In this document: positions 20,742 to 33,300 of the stretch, in pieces | Layout of the letters: every line of letters begins with the position of its first letter | How positions within the stretch are numbered: position 1 is the stretch's first letter | Source: Skeletonema tropicum | Lineage: Eukaryota > Bacillariophyta > Thalassiosirophyceae > Thalassiosirales > Thalassiosiraceae | DNA length: 64,000 nucleotides | Assembly: GCA_037178625.1 (NCBI GenBank) | Contig: CM074144.1 | Location: 496,001-560,000, forward strand | Direction of reading: 5' to 3' | Program-made: the position numbers and the translations under genes | The notes under the pieces: generated by a model | Databases searched by the model: none | What the model was told of the DNA's origin: nothing | The model's input: the letters and a program-made list of their open reading frames with translations, nothing else

Positions 20742-23700
20742 TTAGCTACTCTCGTTTTTCTTGAATATATACTTCAAGGCTTCATCGATTAATACAATAG
20801 GTAAAGACCAAGCAAGGACCTTGAGCCAATCACCTCCATCTAAAGGTACTAGTCCAAAGCTTTGTCCAAGTTCTGGTGTATAAATAATCGCCAAGTTGAA
20901 AGCGAATGGAATTGAAACTCCGAGTAGCAACCAAGGATTCTTTTGTGGCCCAACAGAAAATATTGAACTATCAATAGAAACGGAACACAAAGCTTTTAGC
21001 AGTTCGACCGTGACCAGTGTTGACAAAGCTAATGTCTGAGGAGCAGCAAGATCAGCATAAATGCTGCAAGAGTCAGTGCAAGTGCTCCAAGATTGAAGCT
21101 CTTGGAATGAGACTCCACGATCCAAGAAATAGGAGGCATAAACACCAACTGTGGCTATTCCAATGTAAAGACCAGCGATCGAGTATCTCAACAAGTTTTC
21201 TGATGTCATTATTTCTTCTGACGCGGAACGAGGCTTTCGATTCATCAAACCTGGATCAGGTGGGTTGAAGCCCAGCGCAGTCGCTGGAGGTCCATCTGTT
21301 ACCAAATTTACCCATAAGAGATGTAGTGGTGTGAGCAATTGTGGAAAACCCAGAAGCGTCGCAACGAACACACCAATGACTTCTCCAATGTTACAAGTGA
21401 TGAGAAAATTGATGAAAGCTTGCATATTGGCATAGATACAACGTCCTTCCTCGACAGCATCCACTATCGTCGAGAAGTTGTCGTCTACCAAGACCATATC
21501 TGCTGCTTCTTTGGCTACGTCCGTCCCAGAAATTCCCATCGCAATTCCAATACTAGCTTGCTGAAGAGCAGGTGCATCATTGACACCATCGCCAGTCATT
21601 GCAGGGATCTCGTTTAAACTCTGCAGCATCTTCACAAGACGCTGTTTGTCAGCAGGTTCGGCCCGGCAAATCACTAGATTGCCAGACTTCAATATTTCGA
21701 GCTGTTGGGACTCTGGGAGAACAAAAATATCTCTACCTTCAAATGTTGGACAATTCACATCTTGGTCGGTAAAAATGTGCACATCTCTTGCAATGGCCTG
21801 AGCTGTTTGTTTCGCATCTCCAGTTATCATAATCACTCGAATGCCCGCTTGCTTGCATTCGTCAATACTCTCGGCGACGCCATCACGTGGTGGATCACGT
21901 ATGGCAACAATTCCGACAAAAGTTAAATCTGTTTCAAACGATTCATATTGACTGGAGTCTTTCAGGACTTCGGTATAGCTTCCCTCTCCTTTACGAAGTT
22001 GAGGTTCAAGGGACACTCCCTCTTTGACAGCAAGACCTAAACAACGAAGAGCCCTGTTGCCCATTGAACTAATCGTAGTGTCAATTCTATCTCGTAAGTC
22101 CAATGTGAGAGGTATAACACTCCCATCTCGCAGTTTGACTTGTGTGCAGCGCTTTAGAAGCATTTTTGGAGCTCCCTTGCAAAGAAGTTTAATCTCTTCC
22201 GAGTCTGAACCCATACGAGAGCATAGGACACTCATACTCTTTCGCTTTCTATCGAATTCTAGGGTCGCATAGCGGTCCCAGCTATTCAAAATGTGTCCTC
22301 TATACTCAGATGCCAGTTGAGATGGTTTCAGATTCGACTTTCTTGCAGATTCTGGTCCAAGCTTTTCCAAAAGAGAAAGTAACGATGCTTCTGTGGGCTC
22401 CCCTTCAATCATGTATTGAGCGGTGGTTCCATCTTCAGTGCTATCCACTCCAATCAAGCGTGCATCATTACACAGTGCCATAATCTTGCAAGCTTCCGAG
22501 ACTGCCCCATTGGGAAGACACAGCGTTTCGTCACGTTCGATGCCCACAACCTGCCCAACTGGATTGTAGGAACTTCCTTCTACCTCGTGCTCTACAACAT
22601 TTATTACTTCGCCGTCTCCTTCTAGTGTTACAAATGATACTGCAGTCATTTGATTTGTCGTCAAAGTACCTGTTTTATCGGTGCAGATGACGGATGTGCA
22701 ACCGAGTGTTTCTACTGATGGGAGTTTTCTAACAATCACATTCTTCTCAGCCATCCTCCGTGTACCGAGGCTCAGGCATAGGGTGACTAAATATAGAGAG
22801 AAGAGTATTGTGATTTGTGAGCAAAACGAAGCAAAGCAATTAATAATACGGGCAATGCAACGAGTGACTTACTGACAGCTGGAAGTCCCTCGGGTATGGC
22901 AGCTACACCTAACGCTACTCCAACTTTTGCGTAATATATTGCGCCTTCGATCCAGTTGCTGAATGCTGCATCTTCAAACCGTGGAATGGATGCAATCCAC
23001 ACTGCAAGACAGATACCTCCAATTATGTACGACAACCGCGTTCCAAATTCATCAAGTTGTAGACCTAATGGAGTTTTTCGTTCTTCTCCCTCAACTTGAG
23101 CTTTGGCAAGAGTACTCTGAATTTTCCCAATTTGTGTGTCTGTTCCTGTCCGAACAACTAGCGCTACCCCTGAGCCTCTGGTGGTTAGAGAACCAGAAAA
23201 GAGCATACTTGACTGAAGCTGAATTGGGATTGGTTTTGATCCTCCGTTATTTTTGACATCAATTAATCCCTCATCGCCTGGTAGTTTACCTACACTCACA
23301 CTCTCTCCTGTCAAAGAACTTTCATCCACATACATTGTTGAAGAAGTTAATGATCCAAGACGTGAGTCAGCGGGTATATAATCGCCTACTCGTAATTTGA
23401 TGGTATCTCCTGGGACTAGCTTTGTAGCATCGTAATCTTTAATCCATTCCGAAGAGGTGGTCCCTTTACGACGCAATACTGTAGCAAGACGTGGTTGCAT
23501 TTTCTCGAGTGATTCCAAACTCGATCTTGCCGACAAGTCCTGCCAAACTCCCACTGCGGCATTGAGGAGCAGAATGGCAATGATTATGCCCGGCTCTACC
23601 AAGCTTTGTAGCACAGTAGATTTTATTTCTTCACTGGCTGCATTCTCCTTGAGAATATCCCAAACTTCCGAGAAACTGAAACCTGCACTGATAATTGCCT

Positions 23701-24279
23701 GATTTTTGTATGTTTGGAAAGTAGAATTGATCATGAGACATGGGAAAGAATAAAGCGTACTTCAGCAAAAATTTCCACTACCAACTCACCACAGCTACGA
23801 GGATTTTCACGAGTCCATCTGCAGATAAACATGAGATCGCGCGGTATTAGAGAATATATCAGTTTATATCTTTGAGAAAGGATACGACAAAGATGGTATT
23901 TAGGGTACTCACCATCAAATTGCTGCACCCATAATTCCCAAATCGACGTTTTCTTGGGCGGCTGTAGAGCATTTGGGCCGACTAGTGAAAGGAGTTGTGT
24001 GGCGTCTTCATCAGACAAACCAGTCGTTAGATGATCTTCATTGTTGGCTGTTTGAGTAAGTGTATCAATGACATTTTGTATAGGCAGACTCTCATATGGA
24101 ATATCCGCGGAATAGGAAGATTTTTCAGCCGGAGCAACGTTGAGAGGATGCTCAGCCAGAGTCACAGATAGACAAACGCCAGATCGACGCCATTTATCAG
24201 CACCATAATACGAAGGAACAATGAACGATATTGTCCCTTCCGATACCAATAGTAGCAAGCAGCATGTGATGAACTTCAT
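20742..24279 (-). CDS. P-type Ca2+-ATPase (SERCA/ECA, P2A type), possible plastid presequence
   Basis: Four exons (24279-23913, 23818-23790, 23698-22873, 22786-20742) joined by GT-AG introns of 94, 91 and 86 bp give 1088 residues with no disruption. The pump moves Ca2+ out of the cytosol using ATP. Visible motifs in order: LTGES (actuator), PEGLPA in M4, ICTDKTGT (phosphorylated Asp), a KGAP nucleotide-binding motif, MITGD, and MTGDGVNDAPAL. The ion-binding residues of SERCA are kept: NIGEV in M5, NLVTDG in M6 and TVELLKAL in M8. The 29-bp exon encodes GLVKILVAV and is needed to complete M1. The N-terminus is unusual: a signal peptide ending GTIS is followed by FIVP, which resembles the diatom plastid cleavage motif with Phe at +1, then a Ser/Arg/Lys stretch. 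Plastid or secretory-route location is inferred. Confidence 0.9.
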
Positions 24280-24639
24280 CTCCCAAAATCTTTGTTCATG
24301 ATGCTACAATCACCGATGAAAAGAACTCCGCTTTTTCTCGGAGCAGAAAAATGAGAACCCCAAAATGATGTGATGAATGTGTCAAGTAGTGTGTCGATAG
24401 TTTGTCAGTATTCGTATCGAAGTAAACCTCTGCTCCCCTCATCAGGAGTACCAGATGATGTCGTAACGCGACCACAGCGCACTCAAAGCCCCACACCTAT
24501 CGAAAGGTTCAAAACTCAACTAGGTACTTATGTAAGTATGTATGCATGCACAGTTGTTTGATCCTATGTACTTACACGCTGAAAGAAGCAATCGAAGTAG
24601 CTGATCTGCCGACAAATGTAACTGCATACATTAGTCAAC

Positions 24640-25520
24640 ATGGAGGAGGAAGGACAGGCACAACCGCCAACAAAGCAGCAATCAGCTCTTGACATACTGC
24701 TCGACCTTGACAAGCAAGCCGCAGATCTCAATCTCAAGGCACAACACAAAAATAATCCCTCAAAAGAAGACGTCATATGTGCCAATTGGGCTCGCTCCGA
24801 GATTTAATCTGCCAGATCTTCGGCACTTGCCATCAAATCTATCTTTACCCATTGCTTCATCGCCCCTTGGTCTCCGGCGTCTCCATTCCGATGCATCTAC
24901 GCAGTGCTTATGCTCTTCTTGGCAATTGTGATTCAGGTGGTTGTCCCGTTTATTATCTTAATTACACGTCAACCGATAGTCGACTTGCCAACTGGTTGTC
25001 CTAATCAAAGCAGCCCCCAAACAAAGATTATTGGCTTCGCTCTCAGTCTTTACTTTGTCTTTTAAACATTGCAATTGTGTCTCAATAAACTCCGAGGGTT
25101 GGGTTTCCTTCACTCGTTCGTCGATTTAGGATTTGGCCGGTCTGTCTTTATCAAATTAGGAATCCTATCGCAATTCTTGGAATGGCTGGGGCAGGTGGAG
25201 CGCAATATATGTTGTTCATTGGGAATGCTGATGGAGCATTCATTGTGTTAGTACTGCAGTCATTGGCCATGACGTTTTGTTTGACGGTGGATCAGAATTT
25301 GATGGGACACAAGAACGGAACATACACCGCTGCAAGAGTATCGGCAGTATCCAAGGATCATTTGCTTTGTAATGGAGTTGGTATCGGTGAGGATGGAGGG
25401 ACGATTCCCAAACAGAGCTTTGATGGGATGAAGCAAATGATACTTGCGGAGAATTTCATCCTTGCAATGATTTCTTCCACTGGCCTTGCTTGGGTGATTG
25501 CTTTGACTTATTGCATGTAA
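24640..25520 (+). pseudogene. Multi-pass membrane protein gene, disrupted frame
   Basis: From ATG 24640 the frame gives MEEEGQAQPPTKQQSALDIL and a helical segment up to an in-frame TAA (24805-24807). Continuing with small shifts gives at least four hydrophobic segments: AVLMLFLAIVIQVVVPFIIL (about 24885-24945), IIGFALSLYFVF, GAFIVLVLQSLAMTFCL (about 25235-25285) and FILAMISSTGLAWVIALTYC at the end (stop 25518-25520). At least three to five frame changes are needed between 24800 and 25180. Several look like single extra bases, as in neighbouring genes, but I could not place each one. No family is recognised. It is transcribed away from the Ca2+-ATPase, about 360 bp distant, so the two might share a bidirectional promoter. 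Confidence 0.5.
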
Positions 25521-26258
25521 ACGTGAAGGATGAAAAATGCATTGTGTGTACAAAGATATATATAGTTGATGTGTATGTGTTTATGAAATCCTGCTTTCGT
25601 GCCATAATGCTTTTCTCTACTTCTCTACTGACTAACATATAACACTGAAGCCCAATGCATGACGAATCCGAATCCGAATGAATTCAAAATAAATGCATTG
25701 AGATAAGTCTTCGTGTAAATCTCATCAAAGGACTCATGCAATAGGTAGGTGAGGCGAGCCCTTCCCTATCTTCTGAAATCTCTTTAGCGGGCTCTAGAGA
25801 GCTAGCCTAGAGCCCGCAGGCCAAGGGTAAATAGTAAATAAGCAGAAATAAGCCTATCTCTAAAGAGGCGTCCGAAGTCGGAAGTGAGGTCAGGGAGTAC
25901 CAAAATAGATATCCTACGTTGAATTGACGAATCTTGTAAAGGATTAAAGGAAGCAGGAAGCTCTCCTCTTCTGCTGGTTGCTATTGGTTTGGGCCTTGAA
26001 GCATCACACAGATTGACTAATTGCATGGTAGATGATAAGCTGCGGAGAGGAGGATAGGCTCTCTCTAAAGGTAAGTTTGACGAGTGTGTAGGCTGCACGA
26101 CAGCAATTGTTGAGCGGGGGCTTATTCTTTTGGGAACATCTTTAGTACCATGAACTTGTTGTTGATTTTGATGTCAGCCGATGTGAATATCTAACCAATT
26201 AATTGCGTTTATTTGCAGGAGAGGACATTCGATATAACAAACAATAGGACTAATCATT
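25521..26258. other. Intergenic, possible 5'UTR with intron acceptor
   Basis: No ORF with family features. A pyrimidine/T-rich TTTATTTGCAG at about 26208-26218 lies 40 bp before the next start codon and could be a 5'UTR intron acceptor. Confidence 0.35.
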
Positions 26259-27752
26259 ATGAGCAGGAGAGACGATAATTACTATGATGATCGGTTGCAA
26301 GACATCAAGCTGGAGGATATCACATCATCGCAGCAAAATGAAGATATTCTTCAACAGTTGCAGTGCGGTGATCCTAATTTAACCAAAATACACTGTCGAC
26401 GTTATACGGGAAGAAAATGAAAGTAGCTCCGATGACGGGATCACATTCGACGCTAATTATGAATGGGATGATTTGGGCTTTCTCGGGTTTTTTATTGGAA
26501 AAAGTGAACATCTGAAAGAATTGTCCATCTTTGAGTTGCCAAGTCTACGCTGACTCGCACACTGAGCAAATGGATGCTTTCGGTCGGGGGATAAGCCGCA
26601 ATCGATCGATTGTGGACCTTAGAATTGAACATAACATCACGGATATCGGTTTCCGAAACATGTGCAGTTTCTTTGCAGAGAATAATAATCTGCGCAAACT
26701 TCAAATGCACGATTTCAGACATGTACATGAAAGTGTGCAATGTTTTGCATCGATGTTAGAACAACGTCAGCGCAATTCATTGCAGAGACTGTCGTTTGAT
26801 GATAATGAGTTTGGTGACGAGGATATCGAAGCTATTGCCAGAGCATTGAGTAGGCAGGCTTCATTAGAGCGGTTCGTATTGATAGAGAATGATTTTGGTG
26901 CACCTGGGTGTGTCGCATTGGGAACAACTATGTCGAGATGGCATGCTCCAAACTTGACGATGCTTGACCTATCAAATAACATCATCGATGACGCAGGTGT
27001 GCAAGCTCTGGTAGCAGGGCTTATCAATTGCAACAAACTTAAATCGCTTCTCCTGTCGTATAATCCCATCACTGCAGTAGGGTTGAGATCTTTGGCTGCT
27101 TTCTTCCAATCAGAACGTTGCTGCCTCCAAGATTTCGAAATGTGCGGTGTATACTTTGGGGATGATGGGGCGATTGCTCTATATAGCAGATGGATTAGTG
27201 GGCAATACCTCGTTAGATATGATTTATTTCCCGGTGAACTCGTTTGGTTCTAGTGATCCGACAAATGTGACGCTCGTCACAGACGTGGGGTGGTCTGCTT
27301 TCTCCAGGCTTCTGTGCGATACGTCAAGCGTGAACAGCACCTACCTATCCAACCATACTCTTCAAATTGTTAGAAATGACAACTGGTATGGACAGGAAGA
27401 TGTTCCTGCTTGTGTTGAAAAGTATCTTGACTTGAACCGGTACAAGGTGGCTCGCGACGGAGTCAGCAAGATCCCATTGATAAAGATTCTCACACACCAT
27501 ACTGACTTGGAAATGCAGCCCTTCTTCAGGTGGAAATTGAAGTGTCTTCCAATAGTAGTCAGTTGGTTTGAAATGGCGAAGGAGGTTTTATACTCAGTGT
27601 ACCACATTCTGCAATATGAACCATGTCCAATGCTTGTCGACCAGTTTTTAGAAAAACGACATACGACTGAAATAGACAGCATGCAATTGCTCAGCGATCT
27701 ACAAGTATGTCCGTGCTATGCCCATGCTAGTGTTGGATGGTTTTCTAGGTAA
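26259..27752 (+). pseudogene. Leucine-rich-repeat (RNase-inhibitor type) protein gene with three +1 frame changes
   Basis: Starts at ATG 26259 (MSRRDDNYYDD). The protein continues through FIGKSEHLKELSIFELPSL and then LRR units of the RI type: RNRSIVDLRIEHNITDIGF, NSLQRLSFDDNEFGDEDIEA, PNLTMLDLSNNIIDDAGVQA and NKLKSLLLSYNPITAVGL. A Cys-containing C-terminal region follows, ending near 27752. Such LRRs are binding scaffolds. The frame moves +1 at about 26388 (one A of AAAA), about 26545, and about 27183 (TATATA). Each single-base removal gives a continuous LRR protein. After the TAA at 27750-27752 the same frame shows a coil-like stretch (WQAKEELEKTKKKVLMMERS), so the true end may be 27830. Partner unknown. 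Confidence 0.65.
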
Positions 27753-28858
27753 TGGCAAGCTAAGGAGGAGCTCGAGAAAACGAAAAAGAAGGTATTGATG
27801 ATGGAACGGAGTGGCACTTCTTCAATTTGAGCTTGATGCTTGGTCCCAGCCCACAACAACTCTTACACCTCTCGAATCTCGAAGCAACACTATCTCTTAT
27901 CTGGTTGGAAATTGTAAAAGACGTGGCCCTCTTCAGAGGTAAATCTACACGAGTACAATCTGGATCTGCTTGGGTACAACGTACGGTCTTTTGGATTGCC
28001 GAAAGGATTGATGCAACCTCTACACAAAGATTCACTCCTTTTGGATACATGCCATGTATCCATAACTTTGTGTCAAAGTATTGTCGACTAACTATAACAT
28101 ACAGTGATACACTCTTGTACACGCCTTTTCGTGTTCGAAATCGTCAACTTCATCGAATTCTGCTTCCAAAATATCCAGAGTAACTGTATCTAAAATTGTT
28201 GACATAGAAGTACGAACAAAGGGATGTTATCTCTATCCATTAAAGATGCACTCCTTCCGGAACATGCCTGTTTAAATCTTACAGTCGAAGTAGGGCTGAC
28301 TTCCACTTGATGCCAAGATAACTCTCTTGTATCATGAGTATATACCATTTCAATTCCAAATCGATTTTGACTCTCCCTCAACATATACTTTTTCAGTGAT
28401 ACTCTATAGCACTCCTGTCAAACTATAGCAAGTAAGATACCATCTGTGCAAGACGTATCGTATCTACTCCATCCAAAATTGACAAAATTGACAAAGTTCA
28501 CTATATTGCATAATATCATGAGAGATATAATAAAAATGCTTGACAATAGTCCCTAAATTATTGTCATTCTATTCAACAACATGTCCAGATACACTCTTGT
28601 TAACATGCCTTTTTCCTACTCTAAAAAATTGTCAAAGTGCTCGATTATGATTGAGTCTTCCGTACTTCGACTCTGTAATTACATCATGATTTCCCTTCTC
28701 TCATGCCCTTTAACACTTCTACACAATGCACACACAGAGTCATGCTTTTCCCATCAGCAACAACAATATGCTTCATACCAACAACAACAACATTAATATC
28801 TTCTTCAGTTTCATATTCATGTATCGTTTATATCTCCACCCTTCGTCCACCCCTCATC
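27753..28858. other. Intergenic, no gene supported
   Basis: About 1.1 kb. Overlapping ORFs on both strands near 27.8-28.2 kb show no recognisable domain. Around 28.75 kb there are CAA-rich low-complexity tracts. Confidence 0.4.
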
Positions 28859-29768
28859 TTATCCTTCTTCACTCCTCCCCACTACTCCACTACCACTACC
28901 ACCACTTTTCTCCATTGGATCAACATCACGTTCACCCATCCCCATCCCCTTCAACCTCTCATTCTCCTCTCGTAACACACGATCAAATATCGAATCTTTA
29001 CTCACCACACTTGCACTAGCTACACTTGCCCCACAGGCCATGAGATGGACTTGGGAGGGTGATGAGGCAGTGGAGGAGAGGGAGGATAAGTTTACCACTG
29101 TTGGGTGTGGTGGGTGCAAATCGTACACGAGAGGTGGGGAGTGATGGTGGTGGTTGTGGTTGTGGTTGAGAGGAGGTGTGGTGGTGTGGTTTGGTGGGAG
29201 ATGTCGGTGGATGATGGGGTTTGTTGTGGAGTATTATACCATGTTTATTCGTTGGGTTGGAAGAAGAGCGTGATTTGGAGGAGGATCGAGTCGATTGAAT
29301 GTGTTGAGGGTTGGGATAGTTGGAGGAGGACGAAGAAGAATTATTATTGAGTTGTGTTTCTACCGCTGAGGAAGATGATGTGGTGGTGGATAGTAAGGGG
29401 GTCATTGATGGTGAATTGTTTCGTTTTGATTTGTAATTTGTTGCATTGTTGTTGTTGGATCCGGAAGATGTGGAAGAGGAGGATTGAGAGGAGGTACGTC
29501 GTGAGGATTTGCTGGATGATGATGATGATTGTTGCTGCTGCTGTTGAGGTGGATGCTCCTTGGATTTGGTGGAGGAGAGTCTCCTCCTTTGTTTCGGCCC
29601 AAGCCCAATTTTGACTTCAATGACTTCATTTTTTATTATCTCTTTCTTGTAATATATTTGACTGTAGTTTCCTGCGTTCGTTTTAGAGAGATACTTTCGT
29701 ACTTTTTGCTTCGTGCGTTGCTTCGTGCTTCGCTGATGAGTAAGCAATGCTATGCGAGTGCATGCCAA
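28859..29768 (-). pseudogene. Ser/Asn/His-rich low-complexity protein gene, one +1 frame change
   Basis: The minus-strand frame covers poly-Gln, poly-Ser and Asn runs, His/Pro-rich segments and RVRFAPTTP. Dropping one C of a CCC at about 29107 moves +1 into TVVNLSSLSSTASSPSQVHL and a short coil (SIFDRVLREENERLKGMGMG), with the stop at 28859. The start is uncertain: ATG 29768 is in the main frame, but MKSLKSKLGLGRNKGGDSPP from 29629 is more like a real N-terminus and lies one frame away. It is divergent from the large coiled-coil gene at 30336. No family is recognised; the protein is likely intrinsically disordered. Confidence 0.5.
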
Positions 29769-30335
29769 ATAGAATTCCTAGAGTGGTCCTCTTAGACGTG
29801 GATCCAGATTAAAATGATGATGTCAGAATATGGTAACAATGCATACGGCTTCTGTCTAACGAACGGAGTGACCCCGCAAAAGATTCGCTCGTGGTCGTGA
29901 GCTTATCTTGTGTGAGCATCATTGTCAATCGCTCGGCTGCGCCGGCTGCTTTGATCGAAGAAGGGCCGGATGAAAAAGAGACTTTCTACCACACGAAGAG
30001 GCCCAAACGGATCAAACAGGGTGAAACTACCCCAAATTGCCCCATTTAGGGGTATGTGAAGGGGTCGGTGGCAAGTTTTGAGGTGGCAAGTGATACACAT
30101 GAGGATCGTTTGGATCGCTTTTTTCGTGGATGGTTTCTCGCTCGCCAACAGAAACTTGCCTCCAACCTTCCTCTCTCTCTCGACGATGATGATGTTTGCG
30201 CGTTCAAGACAATGGAACTTTTGTACACACGGAGAGATCAATAGACCTTGAAACATATTTGAAACATATACTTGGAAAATATATAGACTGAGTATACAAA
30301 GATAAAGAGCGGTTTGAACAACAAGAGTCAAGAAG
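29769..30335. promoter_or_regulatory. Divergent intergenic region
   Basis: 567-700 bp between two divergently transcribed genes, presumably holding both promoters. No defined core motif was recognised. A 62-codon ORF at 30056 shows no family features. Confidence 0.3.
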
Positions 30336-33300
30336 ATGGTATTCCCCGAAGAGGCCGTCTACGGAACCATCCAACCATCTCCATCCACCCAAAAATTAGA
30401 TGGGCGAGATGATACCAGCAGTGCCGCTCCCCAAACTCCCACCAGCACCACTAATGATGATGATGATGACTACGAAGACTTGGTCCACGTTACCTCACGT
30501 GACGAAGAAGGAAATCCCTGTGCCGAAATTGAAGTCACTCGTGCCATTTATACCAAGCGGTCATTGACATTGACGGCTACGGCTTCGAATTCGATGGTGG
30601 ATCAGCAGTTGCATCTTGTTGGATCGAGGAGGAGTGGTGGTGGTAGTCTTGAGCATCAGGAGGAATTGTCTCCTCATATCGACACTGATGTCATCAACAT
30701 CAACAACAGTAGCATCAATCATAGCGAGAGTGGCAACATCATTGGGCTACCAGAGATTGTATCCATCATCGACAATAATAATAATGCACCACCGCCACAA
30801 CTACCACTATCACCCTCGGCCAACTCCATCGGAACAACAACCGACTTTTCACTCACCAAATTCGAACAACAACACGACTCTACCAACGATATCAAACAAT
30901 ACCTCCTCAAACTCAAATCAGATCGAGATCGGTACAAACACGAACGTAACACCCTCCAATCTCAACTCGACATTGCAGATACAACCAAAGTCCAACAAGT
31001 GCAACAGGTACAACAAGAGTTGGAAATCTTGAAAGAAAAGGCAGATGAACAAATTACAATTCTATTGGAGGAACTCAAGTCAACCAAGATTCAATTGGCA
31101 GACCTTACCAACAATAACAACAATAATAGTGCCAACAACAATCCCCACAACAACAACAACAACAACATGGAAGAATTAACCAAACAACTATCCCAACTCA
31201 AGCATCAATTATCCCAAACTCAACAACAACTCGATGATGAGAAATCCTCTTCCTCACTTGTATTAGCCACCAAGATGGAAGAAGTACGTCAATCTCAATT
31301 TGAACAATACAAACTCCAACTATCCCAATTGGAGGACAAATTCAAGGTGGATTTGGCAGAGGTACGTGTCCATAAGGAGATGGAGGTACAGAAATTCCAG
31401 GATGAACTAAGGGTTGCCAGGGGAGTGCAGGAACAATTGGCACGTCAGGTGGAGGAACGTGAGGATGAGTTATCAAAGGTACAGGGTGTCTTGGACGAAT
31501 TGACCATGGAGCATGACGAGTGTGGACCGACCTTGGTTGCGATGGAGGAGGCACTTGTATTGGTACGGAGTGAAATGAAGGAGGTAGTATCAAGGGTGGA
31601 AAGTGAGAAGGAAGGTTTGGCTGGTCAATTGGAAGCCAAGCATATGGAACTTGTACAGGTTAAGGGAGAGTATGCCAATGATCATGATCGGATGAAGGAA
31701 CAGGTGGCGAATTTGACCAATTTGGTCGAGACTAAAAGTACAGATTTGACCAAGTCCCATGAATTGACCACCAGTCTTCAAAAGGAATTGTCTTCCTCCA
31801 AATTGGAAACTTCCAAGGCAATGGAATTGATTACAACTTTGTCCGAAGAGAACTTTAAACTCAAGCAAGAGGTGGAGGCAATGAACAAGGCACGTCTTCA
31901 ACATGAACAACGTGAGCAAGAACGGAATGTCGAGGTGGTACGTTTGCAGGCCAAGTTGGAGGAGATTCATTCGTTGGTTCCTAGTCCGAGTCAGGATAGT
32001 AGTAAGGATGGCAATGCGGCAGCAGCAGCAGCAGCTGTTGTGGTCAAGAAATCAGGTTGTGGTGGATGTGCGACTGTTCCAGATCTCGAGGATGGTGCTG
32101 AATCAAAAACAACAACATCAACAAACTTGGTTGCTGTGAACAATATCTACATCAATGAAGAACTCGACGCTACTCGAAACAAGTTGAGAATTGTGGAGGC
32201 TGAACGAGACATTATCAAGTCTCAATTGGATGACATGAAGAAATTATCATCATCGACAGACACCAAGGCAGATGAGGTTGTTGCCGAGTTGGAAGAGAAA
32301 TTGGAAAAGGCCGAAAAGTTGTATGTCGATGTGGCCGTTGAGAATAGTGAGTTGAAGGCCAAGCTTGGATCACCAAAGAACGGAAATCAATCCTCCAATT
32401 CAAATTATAATGACATGGCTTCGGAATTGAAGTCTATCAAGGCAACGCTTCTAATCAAGAATGCTGAGATTGCTACCCTGAAGCGTCAAGTGTCTTTGAA
32501 GGAGAATGAGCAAAAGGTATCTGTCGCGCCTGCTGCCAACGATCCCACTGAAGAAGCTACAAAGCTCAAGGATGGAGTCGTTTTGGAGATTGTCAATCTT
32601 ATTGAGAACATGCCGCAGTTGCCTACCACTGATCATACCAAGGCGTCAGCTGAAACCGTTGCGGATGTGCCTGAAGGAATTACTCGCGGCAATGATATCG
32701 ATGACATCAAGCAAGAGCACAGAGTCGAAGTAAAACTGTTGATGGAGAAACATGCCTATCTCAAGACACAGGTTCAGCTCCTCACGAAACAAAAAGATCA
32801 TCTTGCAAGTGCCTACGAGGTCGAGCAAACATGCAGCGCTGAATTAGAGAGCTCCTTGCAAGATATGGTTGCTCTTCTCGAGGCCGAGCGTTCCATGCAT
32901 TCAGGGAAAATGAACGAGCTGAAAGTTATCAAGCACAAGTTTAGTAAGTTGAAGAAGAAGCGGGTTCCTGTGGATGCGGCGTACAAGGCTAGTCTCAGGT
33001 TATTGGAGCAACTTGAGCGCAAGAAGGTTGCGTCGAAGAGCAGTGGAGAGATTGAGAAGGTCATGAAGGCTGCAATTGATCTCATCAATGGTCTAACGGA
33101 TGCTGTCGAAAACGAAGATAGCTCTGAGCAGTCTCCAGCTTCATCGAAAGATTCTTTGCCAAATGATAAGCACACGAAGGCCCTCAGCGAAGCTTGTGAG
33201 AAACTCGAACTTGGTGTGAAGTCTATGAAAATGAAACTCACAACCAAAACGACGGAATATGACGAGCTACTGAATGCAAAGGCAGTTGACGAGGCTACGC

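Noticed and set aside
27760..28183. Opposing ORFs of about 120 codons
   Set aside because: No domain, coil, signal or codon pattern distinguishes either strand.
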